Positions 11,326-20,500 of a stretch of DNA of 46,973 bases are shown piece by piece (position 1 is the stretch's first letter; every line of letters begins with the position of its first letter). Source of the DNA: Myxococcales bacterium (GTDB taxonomy: Bacteria; Myxococcota; Bradymonadia; UBA7976; UBA1532). The stretch is taken from assembly GCA_020633515.1 (NCBI GenBank), contig JACKDM010000037.1, positions 1 to 46,973 on the forward strand, read 5' to 3'. Position numbers and translations under genes: made by a program. Below the pieces are notes generated by a model, which was not told where the DNA came from, ran no database searches, and saw only the letters and a list, made by a program, of their open reading frames with translations.

Positions 11326-11364
11326 GGGGAGAGGACGTTACCGGAAACGGTTCCTCCGCTCCCC
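11326..11364. other. Inverted repeat / possible RNA hairpin in a 640-base gene-free region
   Basis: The stretch 11189-11829 holds no convincing gene. Its clearest structure is here: outer arms GGGGAG (11326-11331) and CTCCCC (11359-11364) enclose an inner ACCG-GAAA-CGGT hairpin (11340-11351) with a tetraloop of GNRA form. No T tract follows, so it is not a classical terminator. It could be a structured leader or trailer, or chance in G/C-rich DNA. Confidence 0.3.
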
Positions 11365-11767
11365 CCGAATGACCGGGTGGGCGCGGTCCGGGGGTGGTTC
11401 CGGTCCCAGTCGGGAGAAGCACACGATGTCAGGGGCGCGCGTCGAGTCCACCACGCAGCGAGCGACGCGAGCGTGGGGCGTGATGTCGCCTACCCATGAC
11501 GTCGGCGGAGTTTTGGGTGGATCTTCGGGGCGATCCACGCTTGTTTCCTCGGCAGATAGGACCCGGCGGCGCGCCGGCCGGCGCTGGCCCGTGGTGGCAC
11601 CAGCCGCCCGGCGAGACCGCCGCGTCGCCCGGTTCGATCGTCCGGCGCCGAAGACTATCGATGACAGCAACCGACTCGAGGGATGACCGACGCCGGAAAC
11701 GGGGTTGGAAGCGCAAACACAGAATGACGGGCGCTGCACCACTGACTCGTCGCCCCGCCAACTCTCC

Positions 11768-11783
11768 TGACGCCACGGTGTCA
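11768..11783. promoter_or_regulatory. Pseudo-palindrome upstream of the WYL regulator, possible operator
   Basis: TGACGCCACGGTGTCA is a 16-base imperfect palindrome (TGAC.CC..GG.GTCA) whose right end lies 47 bases before the start codon. A TATGGT hexamer at 11796-11801 could be a -10 element, which would place the palindrome over the -35 position. This is where an autoregulating HTH protein might bind. No motif comparison was possible. Confidence 0.25.
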
Positions 11784-11829
11784 GCGAGCGTGGGGTATGG
11801 TGCCAGCGTCGTTTGAGGGGGAGGACGCC

Positions 11830-12549
11830 ATGCGTCGCGCAGATCGCTTGTTCCGTATCGTTCAGATTCTCCGCAACCGCCGCTTCGTGACCGCCGAGCA
11901 GCTCGCCGAGAAGCTCGAGGTCTCGCAGCGCACCATCTACCGCGACATCCGCGACATCGGGGCCTCGGGCGTCCCGGTGAAGGGCGAGGCGGGGGTCGGC
12001 TACTGCCTCGAACGCGGCGCGGTGCTGCCGCCGCTGACCTTCAACAGCGAGGAGATCGAGGCGCTCGTGCTCGGCGCCCGGATGGCGGTCGCGTGGGCCG
12101 ATCCGGCGCTCGCGGTCGCGGCGCGGAGCGTGCTCGAGAAGGTCGAGACCATGCTGCCCGAGCCGCTGCGCGACGTGCTGCTGCGCACCGCGCTCTTCGC
12201 GCCGACCGGCGACTGGGCCCGGCAGGCGGCGCACGGGCTCGAGATGCTGCGCACCGCGATCGGCGAGCGGCGCAAGATCTCGTTCCAATACACCCGCGAC
12301 GACGGCGAGGAGACGACCCGGGTGGTGCGCCCGCTGGGGCTCTACTTCTGGGGCGCGAAGTGGACGCTCGGCGGCTGGTGCGAGCTGCGCCAGGGCTACC
12401 GCACCTTCCGGCCGGATCGGATGAACGGGCTGCGGATCCTCGAGGAGCAGTTCGACGAGACCGATGGCATCACCCTCGAGGCCTTCCTCGTCGAGACGCG
12501 CGAGCAGCAGAAGACCGAGGGGATCGACACCAAGAACATGGCTGGCTGA
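11830..12549 (+). CDS. YafY/DeoR-type HTH regulator with WYL domain
   Basis: A 239-residue regulator. Residues 1-60 form a winged helix-turn-helix of the HTH_11 type (RADRLFRIVQILRNRR, then RTIYRDIRDIGASGVPV), the usual N-terminus of YafY/PafC-like proteins. The middle is helical, and residues ~140-230 are a WYL domain with RKISFQYTRDDGEE and RVVRPLGLYFWGAKWTLGGW, the strands that in this family bind nucleic acid or nucleotide ligands. WYL proteins often respond to DNA damage or control defence and mobile loci. The ATG at 11830 is preferred because GAGGGGGAGG precedes it; an ATG eleven codons upstream has no such site. It lies 129 bases before the kinase-pentapeptide operon on the same strand, so control of that operon is plausible but only inferred from position. 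Confidence 0.9.
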   Translation: MRRADRLFRIVQILRNRRFVTAEQLAEKLEVSQRTIYRDIRDIGASGVPVKGEAGVGYCLERGAVLPPLTFNSEEIEALVLGARMAVAWADPALAVAARSVLEKVETMLPEPLRDVLLRTALFAPTGDWARQAAHGLEMLRTAIGERRKISFQYTRDDGEETTRVVRPLGLYFWGAKWTLGGWCELRQGYRTFRPDRMNGLRILEEQFDETDGITLEAFLVETREQQKTEGIDTKNMAG

Positions 12550-12553
12550 CAAC

Positions 12554-12574
12554 GGGCGCCGGGTCGGGGCGCCC
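12554..12574. terminator. GC-rich hairpin just after the WYL gene
   Basis: A perfect 7-base stem (GGGCGCC/GGCGCCC) with a 7-base loop begins four bases after the WYL stop codon. No T run follows, so it could be a weak terminator or attenuator, or an mRNA 3'-end stabiliser. Confidence 0.35.
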
Positions 12575-12620
12575 GGAGGCGGGGTGTCGCCTCGCCTCGG
12601 CGACTTTCGGTCCCCGATCC

Positions 12621-12649
12621 TTGATCGTCTCCCGAAGACCTCGGAGGAT
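12621..12649 (+). promoter_or_regulatory. Possible promoter of the kinase-pentapeptide operon
   Basis: TTGATC (12621-12626) is followed after 17 bases by GAGGAT (12644-12649), a fair sigma70-like pair 30 bases before the kinase start. The ribosome site that follows is AAGGGGGGG (seven Gs, 12667-12673), five bases before the ATG. Confidence 0.3.
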
Positions 12650-12678
12650 CCGCGGCGGGAGCACAAGGGGGGGCCTCG

Positions 12679-14064
12679 ATGGCTCAAGTGCCCGTGCCGG
12701 CTGTCGGGACCGTGCTCGATGGTCGCTACACGCTGTTGTCGGTGCTCGGTGAGGGTGGCTTCGGCATCGTCTACCAGGCGCGGCAGGAGAGCACCGGTCA
12801 GCTCGTCGCGGTGAAGCTGCTGTGGCCGCGGCCGGGCGCGGGCACGGCGACGCGGGGCACGGAGAGCGATCGGTTCGAGCGGGAGATCGACCTGATCGGG
12901 CGGCTGCGTCACCCGAACATCGTGCGGCTGATCGACTCGGGGCGGGTCGAGTCGGGCGCGCGCTACATGGTGCTGACCTACATCGACGGGCGCCCGCTCT
13001 CCGATGCCTTGCAGACCTGGGGGCCGCTCTCGCCGCGGCTGGCGACCCACCTGATGACCCAGGTGCTCGACGCGCTGCACTATGCCCATAGCCTCGGGGT
13101 GGTGCACCGCGACCTCAAACCCCACAACATCATGGTGACCGAGGGCGGGATCCGGCCGAACGCGACGGTGCTCGACTTCGGGATCGCGGGGCTGCTCGCG
13201 TCGGCGCGGGGCGAGGACTACCACTCGCTGACGGGGACCGCCGAGATGGTGGGCACGCCGGCGTACATGGCGCCGGAGCAGATCAAGGACAACGACTCGG
13301 GGCCCGAGAGCGACTTGTTCGCGTGGGGGCTGATCTTCATCGAGTGCCTGACGGGTGAGCGGGTGGTGCAGGCGAGCTCGGCGTTGCAGGCGCTGGTGCA
13401 GCAGACGCAGCGGGAGCGGGTGACGTTGCCGGGGCCGCTCGGCACGTCGGCGCTGGGGCCGATCCTGGAGCGGTCGACGTTGCGGGATCGGAGCGCGCGC
13501 TTCGCCGACGCGCGGGCGGTGCTGGACGCGCTGAGCCGGCTGCCGGCGGCGGCGCTGGTGGATGAGCCGCTGTTCGCGCGGGGCGCGGCGGGGCCGGGGA
13601 AGGGGCGGACGCAGCCGGGGCCGCCGGGGGCGGAGGCGTGGGGCGGGGAGACGCTGGACGCGCCGGCGGGGGCGGCGGAGGCGGGCGCGACGTTGCCGGA
13701 TGCGGCGCGGGCGGGGGGTGGCGACAGGGCGGGTGGATGGCGGGGCGGTGGTGGCGGTGGCGAGGGCGGGCGGGGGGGAGCGGTGGGTCGGCGGCGGGCG
13801 CGGCGGCGGGTCCGGCGAGCGCGGCGGCGGGTCGGGCGAGCGCGGCGGCGGGTCGGGCGAGCGCGGCGGCGGGTCGGCGGCGGGGGCGGCGTCCAGGTCG
13901 GGCGAGCGCGGCGGCGGGTCGGGGGCGAGCGCGGCGGTGGGTCGGCGGCGGGGCGGCGTCGGGTCGGGCGAGCGCGGTGGCGGGGTCGCAGGGTCGACGC
14001 CGGCGGCGGCGGCGGGCGGTCGGCGGGGTCGAGGCGGCGGGCGGGGACGCGGGGGCGAGTTTGA
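12679..14064 (+). CDS. Ser/Thr protein kinase, N-terminal half of a kinase-FGE fusion interrupted by a frame change
   Basis: The first ~290 residues form a complete Hanks kinase: glycine loop LGEGGFGIVY, Lys46, Glu69, catalytic HRDLKPHN (Asp145), DFG Asp166 and MAPE (197-200). It should be active on cytoplasmic Ser/Thr residues. After about residue 350 the frame becomes Gly- then Arg-rich without normal composition, and it stops at 14062. An FGE-like domain preceded by a membrane segment continues in the frame one base over. Removing one base from the run of seven Gs at 13772-13778 would join both into one protein of roughly 800 residues (kinase, linker, membrane segment, outside FGE-like domain). 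I therefore regard this and the next CDS as one gene, broken by a real frameshift, slippage or a base-call error. Kinase identity is firm; the true C-terminus is not. Confidence 0.82.
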   Translation: MAQVPVPAVGTVLDGRYTLLSVLGEGGFGIVYQARQESTGQLVAVKLLWPRPGAGTATRGTESDRFEREIDLIGRLRHPNIVRLIDSGRVESGARYMVLTYIDGRPLSDALQTWGPLSPRLATHLMTQVLDALHYAHSLGVVHRDLKPHNIMVTEGGIRPNATVLDFGIAGLLASARGEDYHSLTGTAEMVGTPAYMAPEQIKDNDSGPESDLFAWGLIFIECLTGERVVQASSALQALVQQTQRERVTLPGPLGTSALGPILERSTLRDRSARFADARAVLDALSRLPAAALVDEPLFARGAAGPGKGRTQPGPPGAEAWGGETLDAPAGAAEAGATLPDAARAGGGDRAGGWRGGGGGGEGGRGGAVGRRRARRRVRRARRRVGRARRRVGRARRRVGGGGGVQVGRARRRVGGERGGGSAAGRRRVGRARWRGRRVDAGGGGGRSAGSRRRAGTRGRV

Positions 14065-15109
14065 CGCTGCCCGATCCGCGGCGGGGACGGCCGACGAGCG
14101 GCGGCGGCGGCGGCGGATCGGGGCGGGGGTCGTGGTCGCGGCGCTCGCGCTTGGCGGTGCGCTGTGGCTCGGTCGGGGCGGGGCGGGCGCGGGCGCGAGG
14201 GGGGAGGCGAGCCGGGCGGCGGCGAGCGCGGTGGACCCCGTGAATGGTCGGTCGGGTGCGGGTTCGGCGCAGGGCGGGGGCGCAGCGGAGGGTCCGGCGG
14301 AGGGCGCCGGGCGGGGGGCTGCGGGCCCCGTGAATGGTGAGGGCGCCGATGGCGCGGGCGACCCCGTGAATGGCGCTGGCGGCGATGCTGACCCCGTGAA
14401 TGGTCCGGCGGCCGAGCCGGAGCTTGCGCCGGGCGAGTGGCCGCCGCTGCCGCCGGCGCTCGTGGCGCTGCCGGCGGCCGAGGTGACGATCGGGCTCACG
14501 GCGGCCGAGCGCGCGACGCTGCTCGCGCTGCACGGCGAGGCGCACGCCTTCGACCTCGCGGCCGACGTGGCGGCGCTGCCCGCCGAGCGGTGGGCGCGGC
14601 CGGCGATGCAGGTGATGGCGACCGAGGTGAGCCAGGCGACCTGGCTCGAGGGGCCGGCGCCGCCGGGTGATTGCGCCGGGGCGCCGCCGGTGGTCGCGGC
14701 GTCGCGGTTCCCGGTGACCGGGGTGACGCCCGACGAGGCGGAGCGCTTCTGCGCGGCGCGGGGGATGCGGCTGCCGAGCGATCGGGAGTGGGAGGCGATC
14801 GCGCGGGGGCCGACCGACGCGGTCGCGCCGGTCGAGCGGGTCGACACCGCGTCCTATCCGCTGCCCGTCGCCGCGCGGCCGGGGGCGCGCACGCCCGAGG
14901 GGGTGCACGACCTCGCGGGGAGCGTGCGGGAGTGGGTGCGCTGCACGCCGGGCGAGCCGGCCTACTGCCTCGGCGGCTTCGCGCAGCGGGGCGGGGCGTT
15001 CGGCGACGCGCCGATCTGGTGGCATCCGGCGCTGGCGCATCCGCCGCTGCCGGGGGAGTCGGCGCGCTGCCACCGCGCGGTTCAAGTGGGATTTCGCTGT
15101 GTGAGGTGA
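13763..15109 (+). CDS. Membrane segment plus formylglycine-generating-enzyme-like domain, C-terminal half of the kinase-FGE fusion
   Basis: The start is approximate: this frame looks coding from about the G-run at 13772 and has no convincing start codon or ribosome site of its own. It begins with a Gly/Ser/Arg linker containing GERGGGS repeats, then a basic stretch and one membrane helix (IGAGVVVAALALGGALWLG, nt 14117-14173). An outside stalk with four PVNG motifs follows, then about 220 residues of the FGE/sulfatase-modifying-factor fold: TEVSQATWL, RLPSDREWEAIARG, DLAGSVREWV and final GFRCVR. In family members this fold oxidises Cys to formylglycine or acts only as a binding module; the active-site cysteines are not clearly present, so I infer a binding or sensor role. 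The stop is three bases before the next gene's start. Confidence 0.75.
   Translation, partial: RAGGGERWVGGGRGGGSGERGGGSGERGGGSGERGGGSAAGAASRSGERGGGSGASAAVGRRRGGVGSGERGGGVAGSTPAAAAGGRRGRGGGRGRGGEFDAARSAAGTADERRRRRRIGAGVVVAALALGGALWLGRGGAGAGARGEASRAAASAVDPVNGRSGAGSAQGGGAAEGPAEGAGRGAAGPVNGEGADGAGDPVNGAGGDADPVNGPAAEPELAPGEWPPLPPALVALPAAEVTIGLTAAERATLLALHGEAHAFDLAADVAALPAERWARPAMQVMATEVSQATWLEGPAPPGDCAGAPPVVAASRFPVTGVTPDEAERFCAARGMRLPSDREWEAIARGPTDAVAPVERVDTASYPLPVAARPGARTPEGVHDLAGSVREWVRCTPGEPAYCLGGFAQRGGAFGDAPIWWHPALAHPPLPGESARCHRAVQVGFRCVR
13815..13877 (+). repeat. Three perfect 21-bp tandem repeats in the kinase linker
   Basis: Three identical, head-to-tail 21-base units lie at 13815-13835, 13836-13856 and 13857-13877, with decayed copies before (from about 13791) and after (near 13900-13921, 13924-13944 and 13964-13985). 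The unit reads GERGGGS in the frame of the FGE half, RARRRVG in the kinase frame and ASAAAGR in the third; all are open. Since 21 is a multiple of three, copy-number change would not alter frame. Confidence 0.9.
14236..14403 (+). repeat. Four dispersed copies of a 12-base repeat encoding PVNG
   Basis: CCCCGTGAATGG occurs at 14236-14247, 14326-14337, 14362-14373 and 14392-14403, each in frame and encoding PVNG (DPVNG in three). The copies keep AAT for Asn, an AT-ending codon otherwise rare in this region, so conservation is at DNA level and not only at peptide level. They lie in the predicted outside stalk between membrane segment and FGE-like domain. Confidence 0.85.
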
Positions 15110-15112
15110 GCC

Positions 15113-17581
15113 ATGGCGTCGACGCGGTGGGTGCTTCTCGTGGGGGTGTGCGCGGCGCTCGTCGGCTGTGGGGCGGACGAGGGGGATCCGCGGGCGCGCT
15201 ACCATTGCCGTTCGCACGATGACTGCCGGGGCGATCGGCTGTGCCGGCCGACGGCGACGCGCGGGGTGTCGGTCTGCGTCGATCCGGCGACGGCGCGGGT
15301 GTGCGCCGAGGGCGACACCGGCTGCCTCGAGCGGGCGAGCGGCGCGGCGTGCGCGGCCGGCGCGGCGGGGTGCGTGCGCTTCGAGAGCCAGTGCGCGGGC
15401 GGGCAGCGCGAGTGCCCCGATTGCAGCGATGGGGTCTGCCGCGACTACTGCGTCGATCCGGCGACCGACGCGGCGCACTGCGGGGCCTGCGGGGTCGAGT
15501 GTCCGGCCGACGCGATCTGCACCGGCGGCGCCTGCGCGGCCTGTCCGCCGGGGCAGGTGGCCTGCGACGGGCGCTGCGTGCGGCTCGACGCCGACGCCGA
15601 TCACTGCGGCGCCTGCGGGGTCCGCTGCCCGGACGCGGCGCCGTTCTGCGTGGAGGGCGGCTGCACGGCGAGCTGCGGGGCGACGGTCTGCGGGCGGAGC
15701 TGCGTCGCGGACGTGGCGAGCGATCCGCTGCACTGCGGCGGCTGCGGGCTGCGCTGCGGCGAGATCGCGGCGTGCTGCGAGGCGAGCTGCGTGGACGTGC
15801 GCTGGAGCCCGCAGCACTGCGGCGGCTGCGGGGTGGTCTGCGGGGCGGGCGAGGCGTGCGTCGCGGGGCGCTGCCTCGATCCGGGCGGGGGCGAGCTGGC
15901 GGGCGCGGCGCTCGCGGGCGCCGATCTGCGGGGGGCCGATCTGCGGGGGGCGGACTTGAGCGGCGCGGATCTGCGGGGCGCCGATCTGCGGGGCGCGGAT
16001 CTGGAGGGCGCGCGGCTCGCGCAGGCGCGGCTCGACAGCGCGGCGCTGGTGGGCGCGAACCTGCGCGGGGCCGACTGCGCGGGCGCTTCGTTCGTGGGCG
16101 CCGACGTGACCGGGGTGAGCTTCGCCGCCGAGGGGGAGCTCGGGCCGGGGCTGGCGCCGGGGGCGGGGCCGGGGGCGTGGCTCGCGGGCGCCGATTTTCG
16201 CCGGGCGCGGCTGCGCTTCGCCGAGCTGCGGGGGTTGGCGTTGGCGGCGGTGGACTTCAGCGGCGCCGATCTGACGCGGGCCGATCTGCGGCGGGCCGAT
16301 CTCGATGGCGCGGTGTTCGTCGAGGCGCGGCTGGACGAGGCGCGGCTGGATGGGGCGCGGCTGCGGGGCGCGCGGCTGGATGGGGCGCGGCTGCGGGCGA
16401 CGGGGCTGCGGGACGTGGATCTGTCGCGGGCGGTGCTGGCCGACGTCGATCTGCGCGACGCGATCCTGGTCAAGGTGGGGCTGCTCGACGCGGTGCTCGC
16501 GCGGGCCGATCTGACGGGGGCGGTCTTCGAGGGCAGCATCTACGACGACGGCTCGATCTGGCCGGCCGACTTCGATCCGGGGGCGCGGGCGGGCTTGTTC
16601 CACATCGCGCCGGGGGCCGATCTGGCGGGGCTCGATCTGTCGGGGCTCGATCTGTCGGGCGCGGTGCTGACCGACGCCGATCTGGCGGGGAGCGACCTGC
16701 GGGAGACGGCGCTGGCGGGGGCGCGCTTGATCCGCGCCGATCTGCGCGAGGCGGATCTGTCGGGCGCGGATCTGCGGGGGGCGGCGTTCAACGACGCGGT
16801 GCTGGAGGGCGCGGTGCTGCTCGGCGCGGTGCTCGGGGAGACCGACTTCGCGGGGGCGCGGCTCGATCGGGCGGTGATGGTCGACGCGGCGCTCGCGGGC
16901 GCGGCGCTGGAGGGGGCGCGGCTGGCGGGGGCCGATCTGACGGGCGCCGATCTGAGCGGGGCGCGGTTGCAGGGCGCGGTGCTCGACGGGGCGCACCTGA
17001 CGCGGGCGCGGCTGTCGGCGGCTGCGTTGGAGGGCGCGTCGTTCATGGGCGTCGACCTGCGCTGGACCGATCTGCAAGGCGCGTCGCTGCGGGGCGCGGT
17101 CTTCAACGCGGTCGATCTGAGCGGCGCGGTGCTCGGGCAGAACGACACCGGCGTGGGCACCGAGCGGGCGCTGTTCGTGGGCGGGACCTGGCGCGGGGTG
17201 CGCGGCGACGGGCTGGTGCTGGCGTTCCAGCCGCTGAGCGAAGCGGTCTTCGACGACGCGCGGCTGCGCACGCCCGACTTCACGCAGGCGTCGCTGGTGG
17301 CGGCGCGCTTCGTGGGCGCCGAGCTGGAGCGGGCCGACTTCACGGGGGCCGACCTGCGCCAGAGCCGCTTCGTGCGCGCCCGGCTGCCGAGCGCGTGCTT
17401 CGCGCGGGCGGCGCTCGTGGGCGCCGACTTCCGCGGGGCCGACTTGAGCGGCGCCTTCCTCGGTGATCTGCAGAACCTCGCCGGCGCGCGCTTCGAGGGC
17501 GCGATCTGCCCGGATGGTGCGCCGATCGGCGAGCGGCCGGTCTGTGACCTCGGCGAACCCGCCGCCTGCCTGGAGCGATGA
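15113..17581 (+). CDS. Cys-rich pentapeptide-repeat lipoprotein 1
   Basis: An 822-residue exported protein. A signal peptide ends in a good lipobox (ALVGC, Cys19). Residues ~30-255 form a Cys-rich region with several HCGxCGxxC modules, probably disulfide-bonded, of a type common in myxobacterial surface proteins. From ~260 to ~795 it consists of pentapeptide repeats (A(D/N)LxG and variants such as GADLRGADLRG), expected to fold as a long right-handed square beta-helix. One spacer module, YDDGSIWPADFDP (nt ~16540), interrupts the helix, and the tail contains CPDG and a final Cys. It lies three bases after the FGE-domain stop, and its stop overlaps the first possible start of its larger paralogue, so they are surely co-transcribed. 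Cytoplasmic pentapeptide proteins can mimic DNA; this exported lipoprotein more likely is a surface rod or adhesin (inference). Confidence 0.9.
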   Translation: MASTRWVLLVGVCAALVGCGADEGDPRARYHCRSHDDCRGDRLCRPTATRGVSVCVDPATARVCAEGDTGCLERASGAACAAGAAGCVRFESQCAGGQRECPDCSDGVCRDYCVDPATDAAHCGACGVECPADAICTGGACAACPPGQVACDGRCVRLDADADHCGACGVRCPDAAPFCVEGGCTASCGATVCGRSCVADVASDPLHCGGCGLRCGEIAACCEASCVDVRWSPQHCGGCGVVCGAGEACVAGRCLDPGGGELAGAALAGADLRGADLRGADLSGADLRGADLRGADLEGARLAQARLDSAALVGANLRGADCAGASFVGADVTGVSFAAEGELGPGLAPGAGPGAWLAGADFRRARLRFAELRGLALAAVDFSGADLTRADLRRADLDGAVFVEARLDEARLDGARLRGARLDGARLRATGLRDVDLSRAVLADVDLRDAILVKVGLLDAVLARADLTGAVFEGSIYDDGSIWPADFDPGARAGLFHIAPGADLAGLDLSGLDLSGAVLTDADLAGSDLRETALAGARLIRADLREADLSGADLRGAAFNDAVLEGAVLLGAVLGETDFAGARLDRAVMVDAALAGAALEGARLAGADLTGADLSGARLQGAVLDGAHLTRARLSAAALEGASFMGVDLRWTDLQGASLRGAVFNAVDLSGAVLGQNDTGVGTERALFVGGTWRGVRGDGLVLAFQPLSEAVFDDARLRTPDFTQASLVAARFVGAELERADFTGADLRQSRFVRARLPSACFARAALVGADFRGADLSGAFLGDLQNLAGARFEGAICPDGAPIGERPVCDLGEPAACLER

Positions 17582-17583
17582 CG

Positions 17584-20500
17584 ATGAACCACCGCCTTGT
17601 CGCGTTCGCGCTCTTGGTCTTGTCGCTCGCCGCCTGCGCCGAGGAGGGACCGCGGCGCTACGCCTGCGCGGGTGACGCCGACTGCCGCGCCGGCAACGTG
17701 TGCCGGCCGACCGCCGCGCGCGGCCTCTCGGTGTGTGTGCCGCCCGACACCCCCTCGATGTGCACCGAGCGTCAGCAGGCGTGCCCGTCGTGCAGCGACG
17801 CGGGCTGCAAGGGGCTCTGCGCCGACGTGCAGACCGATCCCGAGCACTGCGGCGGCTGCGGGCTGGCCTGCGCGGCGGGCGAGGCGTGCGTGGCGGGGGG
17901 TTGCCGGCCGTGCGGTGAGGGGCGCACGCTCTGCGAGGGGCGCTGCGTGGCGCTGCGGGTCGATCCCGACGCCTGCGGCGCGTGCGGCAACGCCTGCGGC
18001 GGGGCGACGCCGTTCTGCGACGACGGGCGCTGCGTCGCCGATTGTCCGGGGGAGCGCTGCGAGCGGAGCTGCGTGGACGATCTGGCGAGCGACGCGCTGC
18101 ACTGCGGGGCCTGCGGGGTCGCGTGCGGCGACGCGGAGAGCTGCTGCGCGGGCGGCTGCGCCGATCTGCGCTGGGACCGCGACCACTGCGGGACCTGCGG
18201 GCGCTTCTGCGGCCCGGCCGAGGTGTGCTACCGCGGCGAGTGCGTGACCGGGGTCGAGGCCGACTTCGCGGGGCTCGATCTGGCGGGGGCCGACTTCGCG
18301 GGCGCCGATCTGCGGGCGGTCGACTTCTCGGGGGCGAACCTCGCGGGCGCCGATCTGAGCGGCTCCGATCTGCGGGGGGCGAACCTGACCGGGGCGCGGC
18401 TCATGGGGGCGCTGTTGATCGGGGCCGATCTGGCTGGGGCGCGGCTGGTGCAGATCCGGGGCGCGGGGCTCGATCTGACCGGGGCGCGGGCGGCGGGGGT
18501 GGCGTTCACCGAGGCCGATCTGACGGGCGCGCGGCTGCGCTTCACCCGGGTGGAGGGCGCCGATCTGGCGGGCGCGCGGCTCGAGGGGGCCGATCTGACC
18601 GGGGCGCCGGCCGATCGGGTGATCCTGGCCGGGGCGGTGCTCGACGGCGCGGTGCTGCACGACGCGCGGCTGGTGGGGGCGCGCCTGCCGGGCGCGTCGC
18701 TGGTCGGCGCGCGGCTCGCGGGCGCGCGGCTGGTGGGCGCGAACCTCGTGGGCGCGGCGGTGGAGGCCGAGGGTCTCGCCGAGGCCGATGTGGGGCGGGC
18801 GCTGTACGACGGCGCGACGCGGTGGCCGGTGGACTTCGATCCGGCGGCGGCGGGCGCGACGATGGTGGGCGCGGGCGCGGTGCTGATCGAGGCCGATCTG
18901 CGGGCGACCGATCTGAGCGGGATCGATCTGAGCAGCGCCGATCTGAGCGGGGCGCGGCTCGATGGCGCGGTGCTGGTGCGGGCGACGCTGGCGGGCGCGA
19001 CGCTGACCGGGGCGCGGCTCGACGGGGCGCGGATGGGCGAGGCGGTGCTCGACGGGGCGCGGCTGGAGCACGCGCACTTGATCGGGGCCGATCTGCGCGC
19101 GGCGCGGATGACGCTGGTCGAGGGCCTCGCGGCCGACTTCAGCCGGGCGCGGCTGGACGGGGCGATCCTCGACGACGCGACGCTGACGGGGTCGTCGTTC
19201 GAGGCGGCCGATCTGCGGGGCGCGCGGCTCACCGGGGCCGAGCTCGGGGCGGCGCGGCTCGACCGGGCGATCCTGCTGGGCGCCGATCTGGGCCGGGCGT
19301 CGCTGGTGGGGGCGCGGGCGCGGGGCGTGGTGGTCGACGCGCCGGAGGTGGGCGCCAATGGTGAGGTGCGGGCGGCGGGCACGAACTTCGTCGGGGCCGA
19401 TCTGACGCGGATCGATCTGACCGGGACGCGGCTGGCGGGCGCGTGGCTGGAGGGGGTGACGTTGACCGAGGCGGTGCTGGAGCACGCCGATCTGGAGGGG
19501 ACGCGGCTGGCGGGGGCGCATCTGACGGGCGCGAAGCTGGGCGGGGCGCGCTTGCAGGGGGCGCGGCTGGAGAACGCGACGGTCGACGACTGCACGGGGC
19601 GGGTGAGCCGGGCGCTCGACGCGGGCGAGCTCAACGCGGTGGGCGAGCGGCGCGAGGGGTGGGCGGCGGTCGATCTGAGCGGGGCCTACCTGTTTGGCGC
19701 GAGCTTTCGGCGCTGCGATCTGCGGGGCGCGGTGATGCGGGGCGCGAAGATCGCCGAAGCGCGCTTCGACGGCGCGAGCCTGCACGGGGTGGAGGGGCTG
19801 AGCTCGGTCGAGACCGGCGGCGGCGTGGGGATCGGGATCGAGGGGGCGCTGGTGAGCGATGACACCTGGCTGGCTCGGGTGGCGCCGGCGGCGGAGGGTG
19901 AGCCCTACGTGCTCTCGCCGTTCGGGCGTTCGGTGCTGGCGGGCGCGGTGCTGCGGGGCTTCGATCTGCGCGATTTGTCGTTCGCCAACAGCGACTTGAG
20001 CGACGCCGATCTGAGCGGGGCCGATCTGACGCGGGCCGATCTGCGGGGGGCGCGGCTGGAGGGCGCCAACCTGGAGGGGGCGCGGCTGTGGCACGCGCTG
20101 GTCGACGTGGGGATCGTGAGCTCGTTCGGCGAGTCGATGGTGATGTCGAACGAGGCGGTCGCCGAGGTCTCGGGGCTGGTGGGGGCCGATCCCGACGAGG
20201 GCACGACGTCGCGCATGTTGGGGGTGGGCGCCGACAGCGCGCCGACGCAGCCGGACGCGAGCGGGGCCGACATGGCGTGGCTGGCGCTGCCGGGGGCGCG
20301 CTTCAACGAGGTGGAGCTGGCGGGCGCGCGCTTCACGCGGGCCGATCTGTCGGGGGCGTTCTTCGAGCGGGCGGCGATGGCGGGCGCGGTCTTCGACGGG
20401 GTCGCGGGCGAGCGGCTGGCGATGATCGACGCGCACGGGGAGGGGCTGTCGGCGCGTGACGCCGATCTGGACGGCGCGGCGCTGCGGGGGGCGGTGATGC

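Noticed and set aside
13791..13985. CRISPR array in the tandem repeat region
   Set aside because: Units are contiguous without spacers, lie in coding sequence and no cas gene is near.
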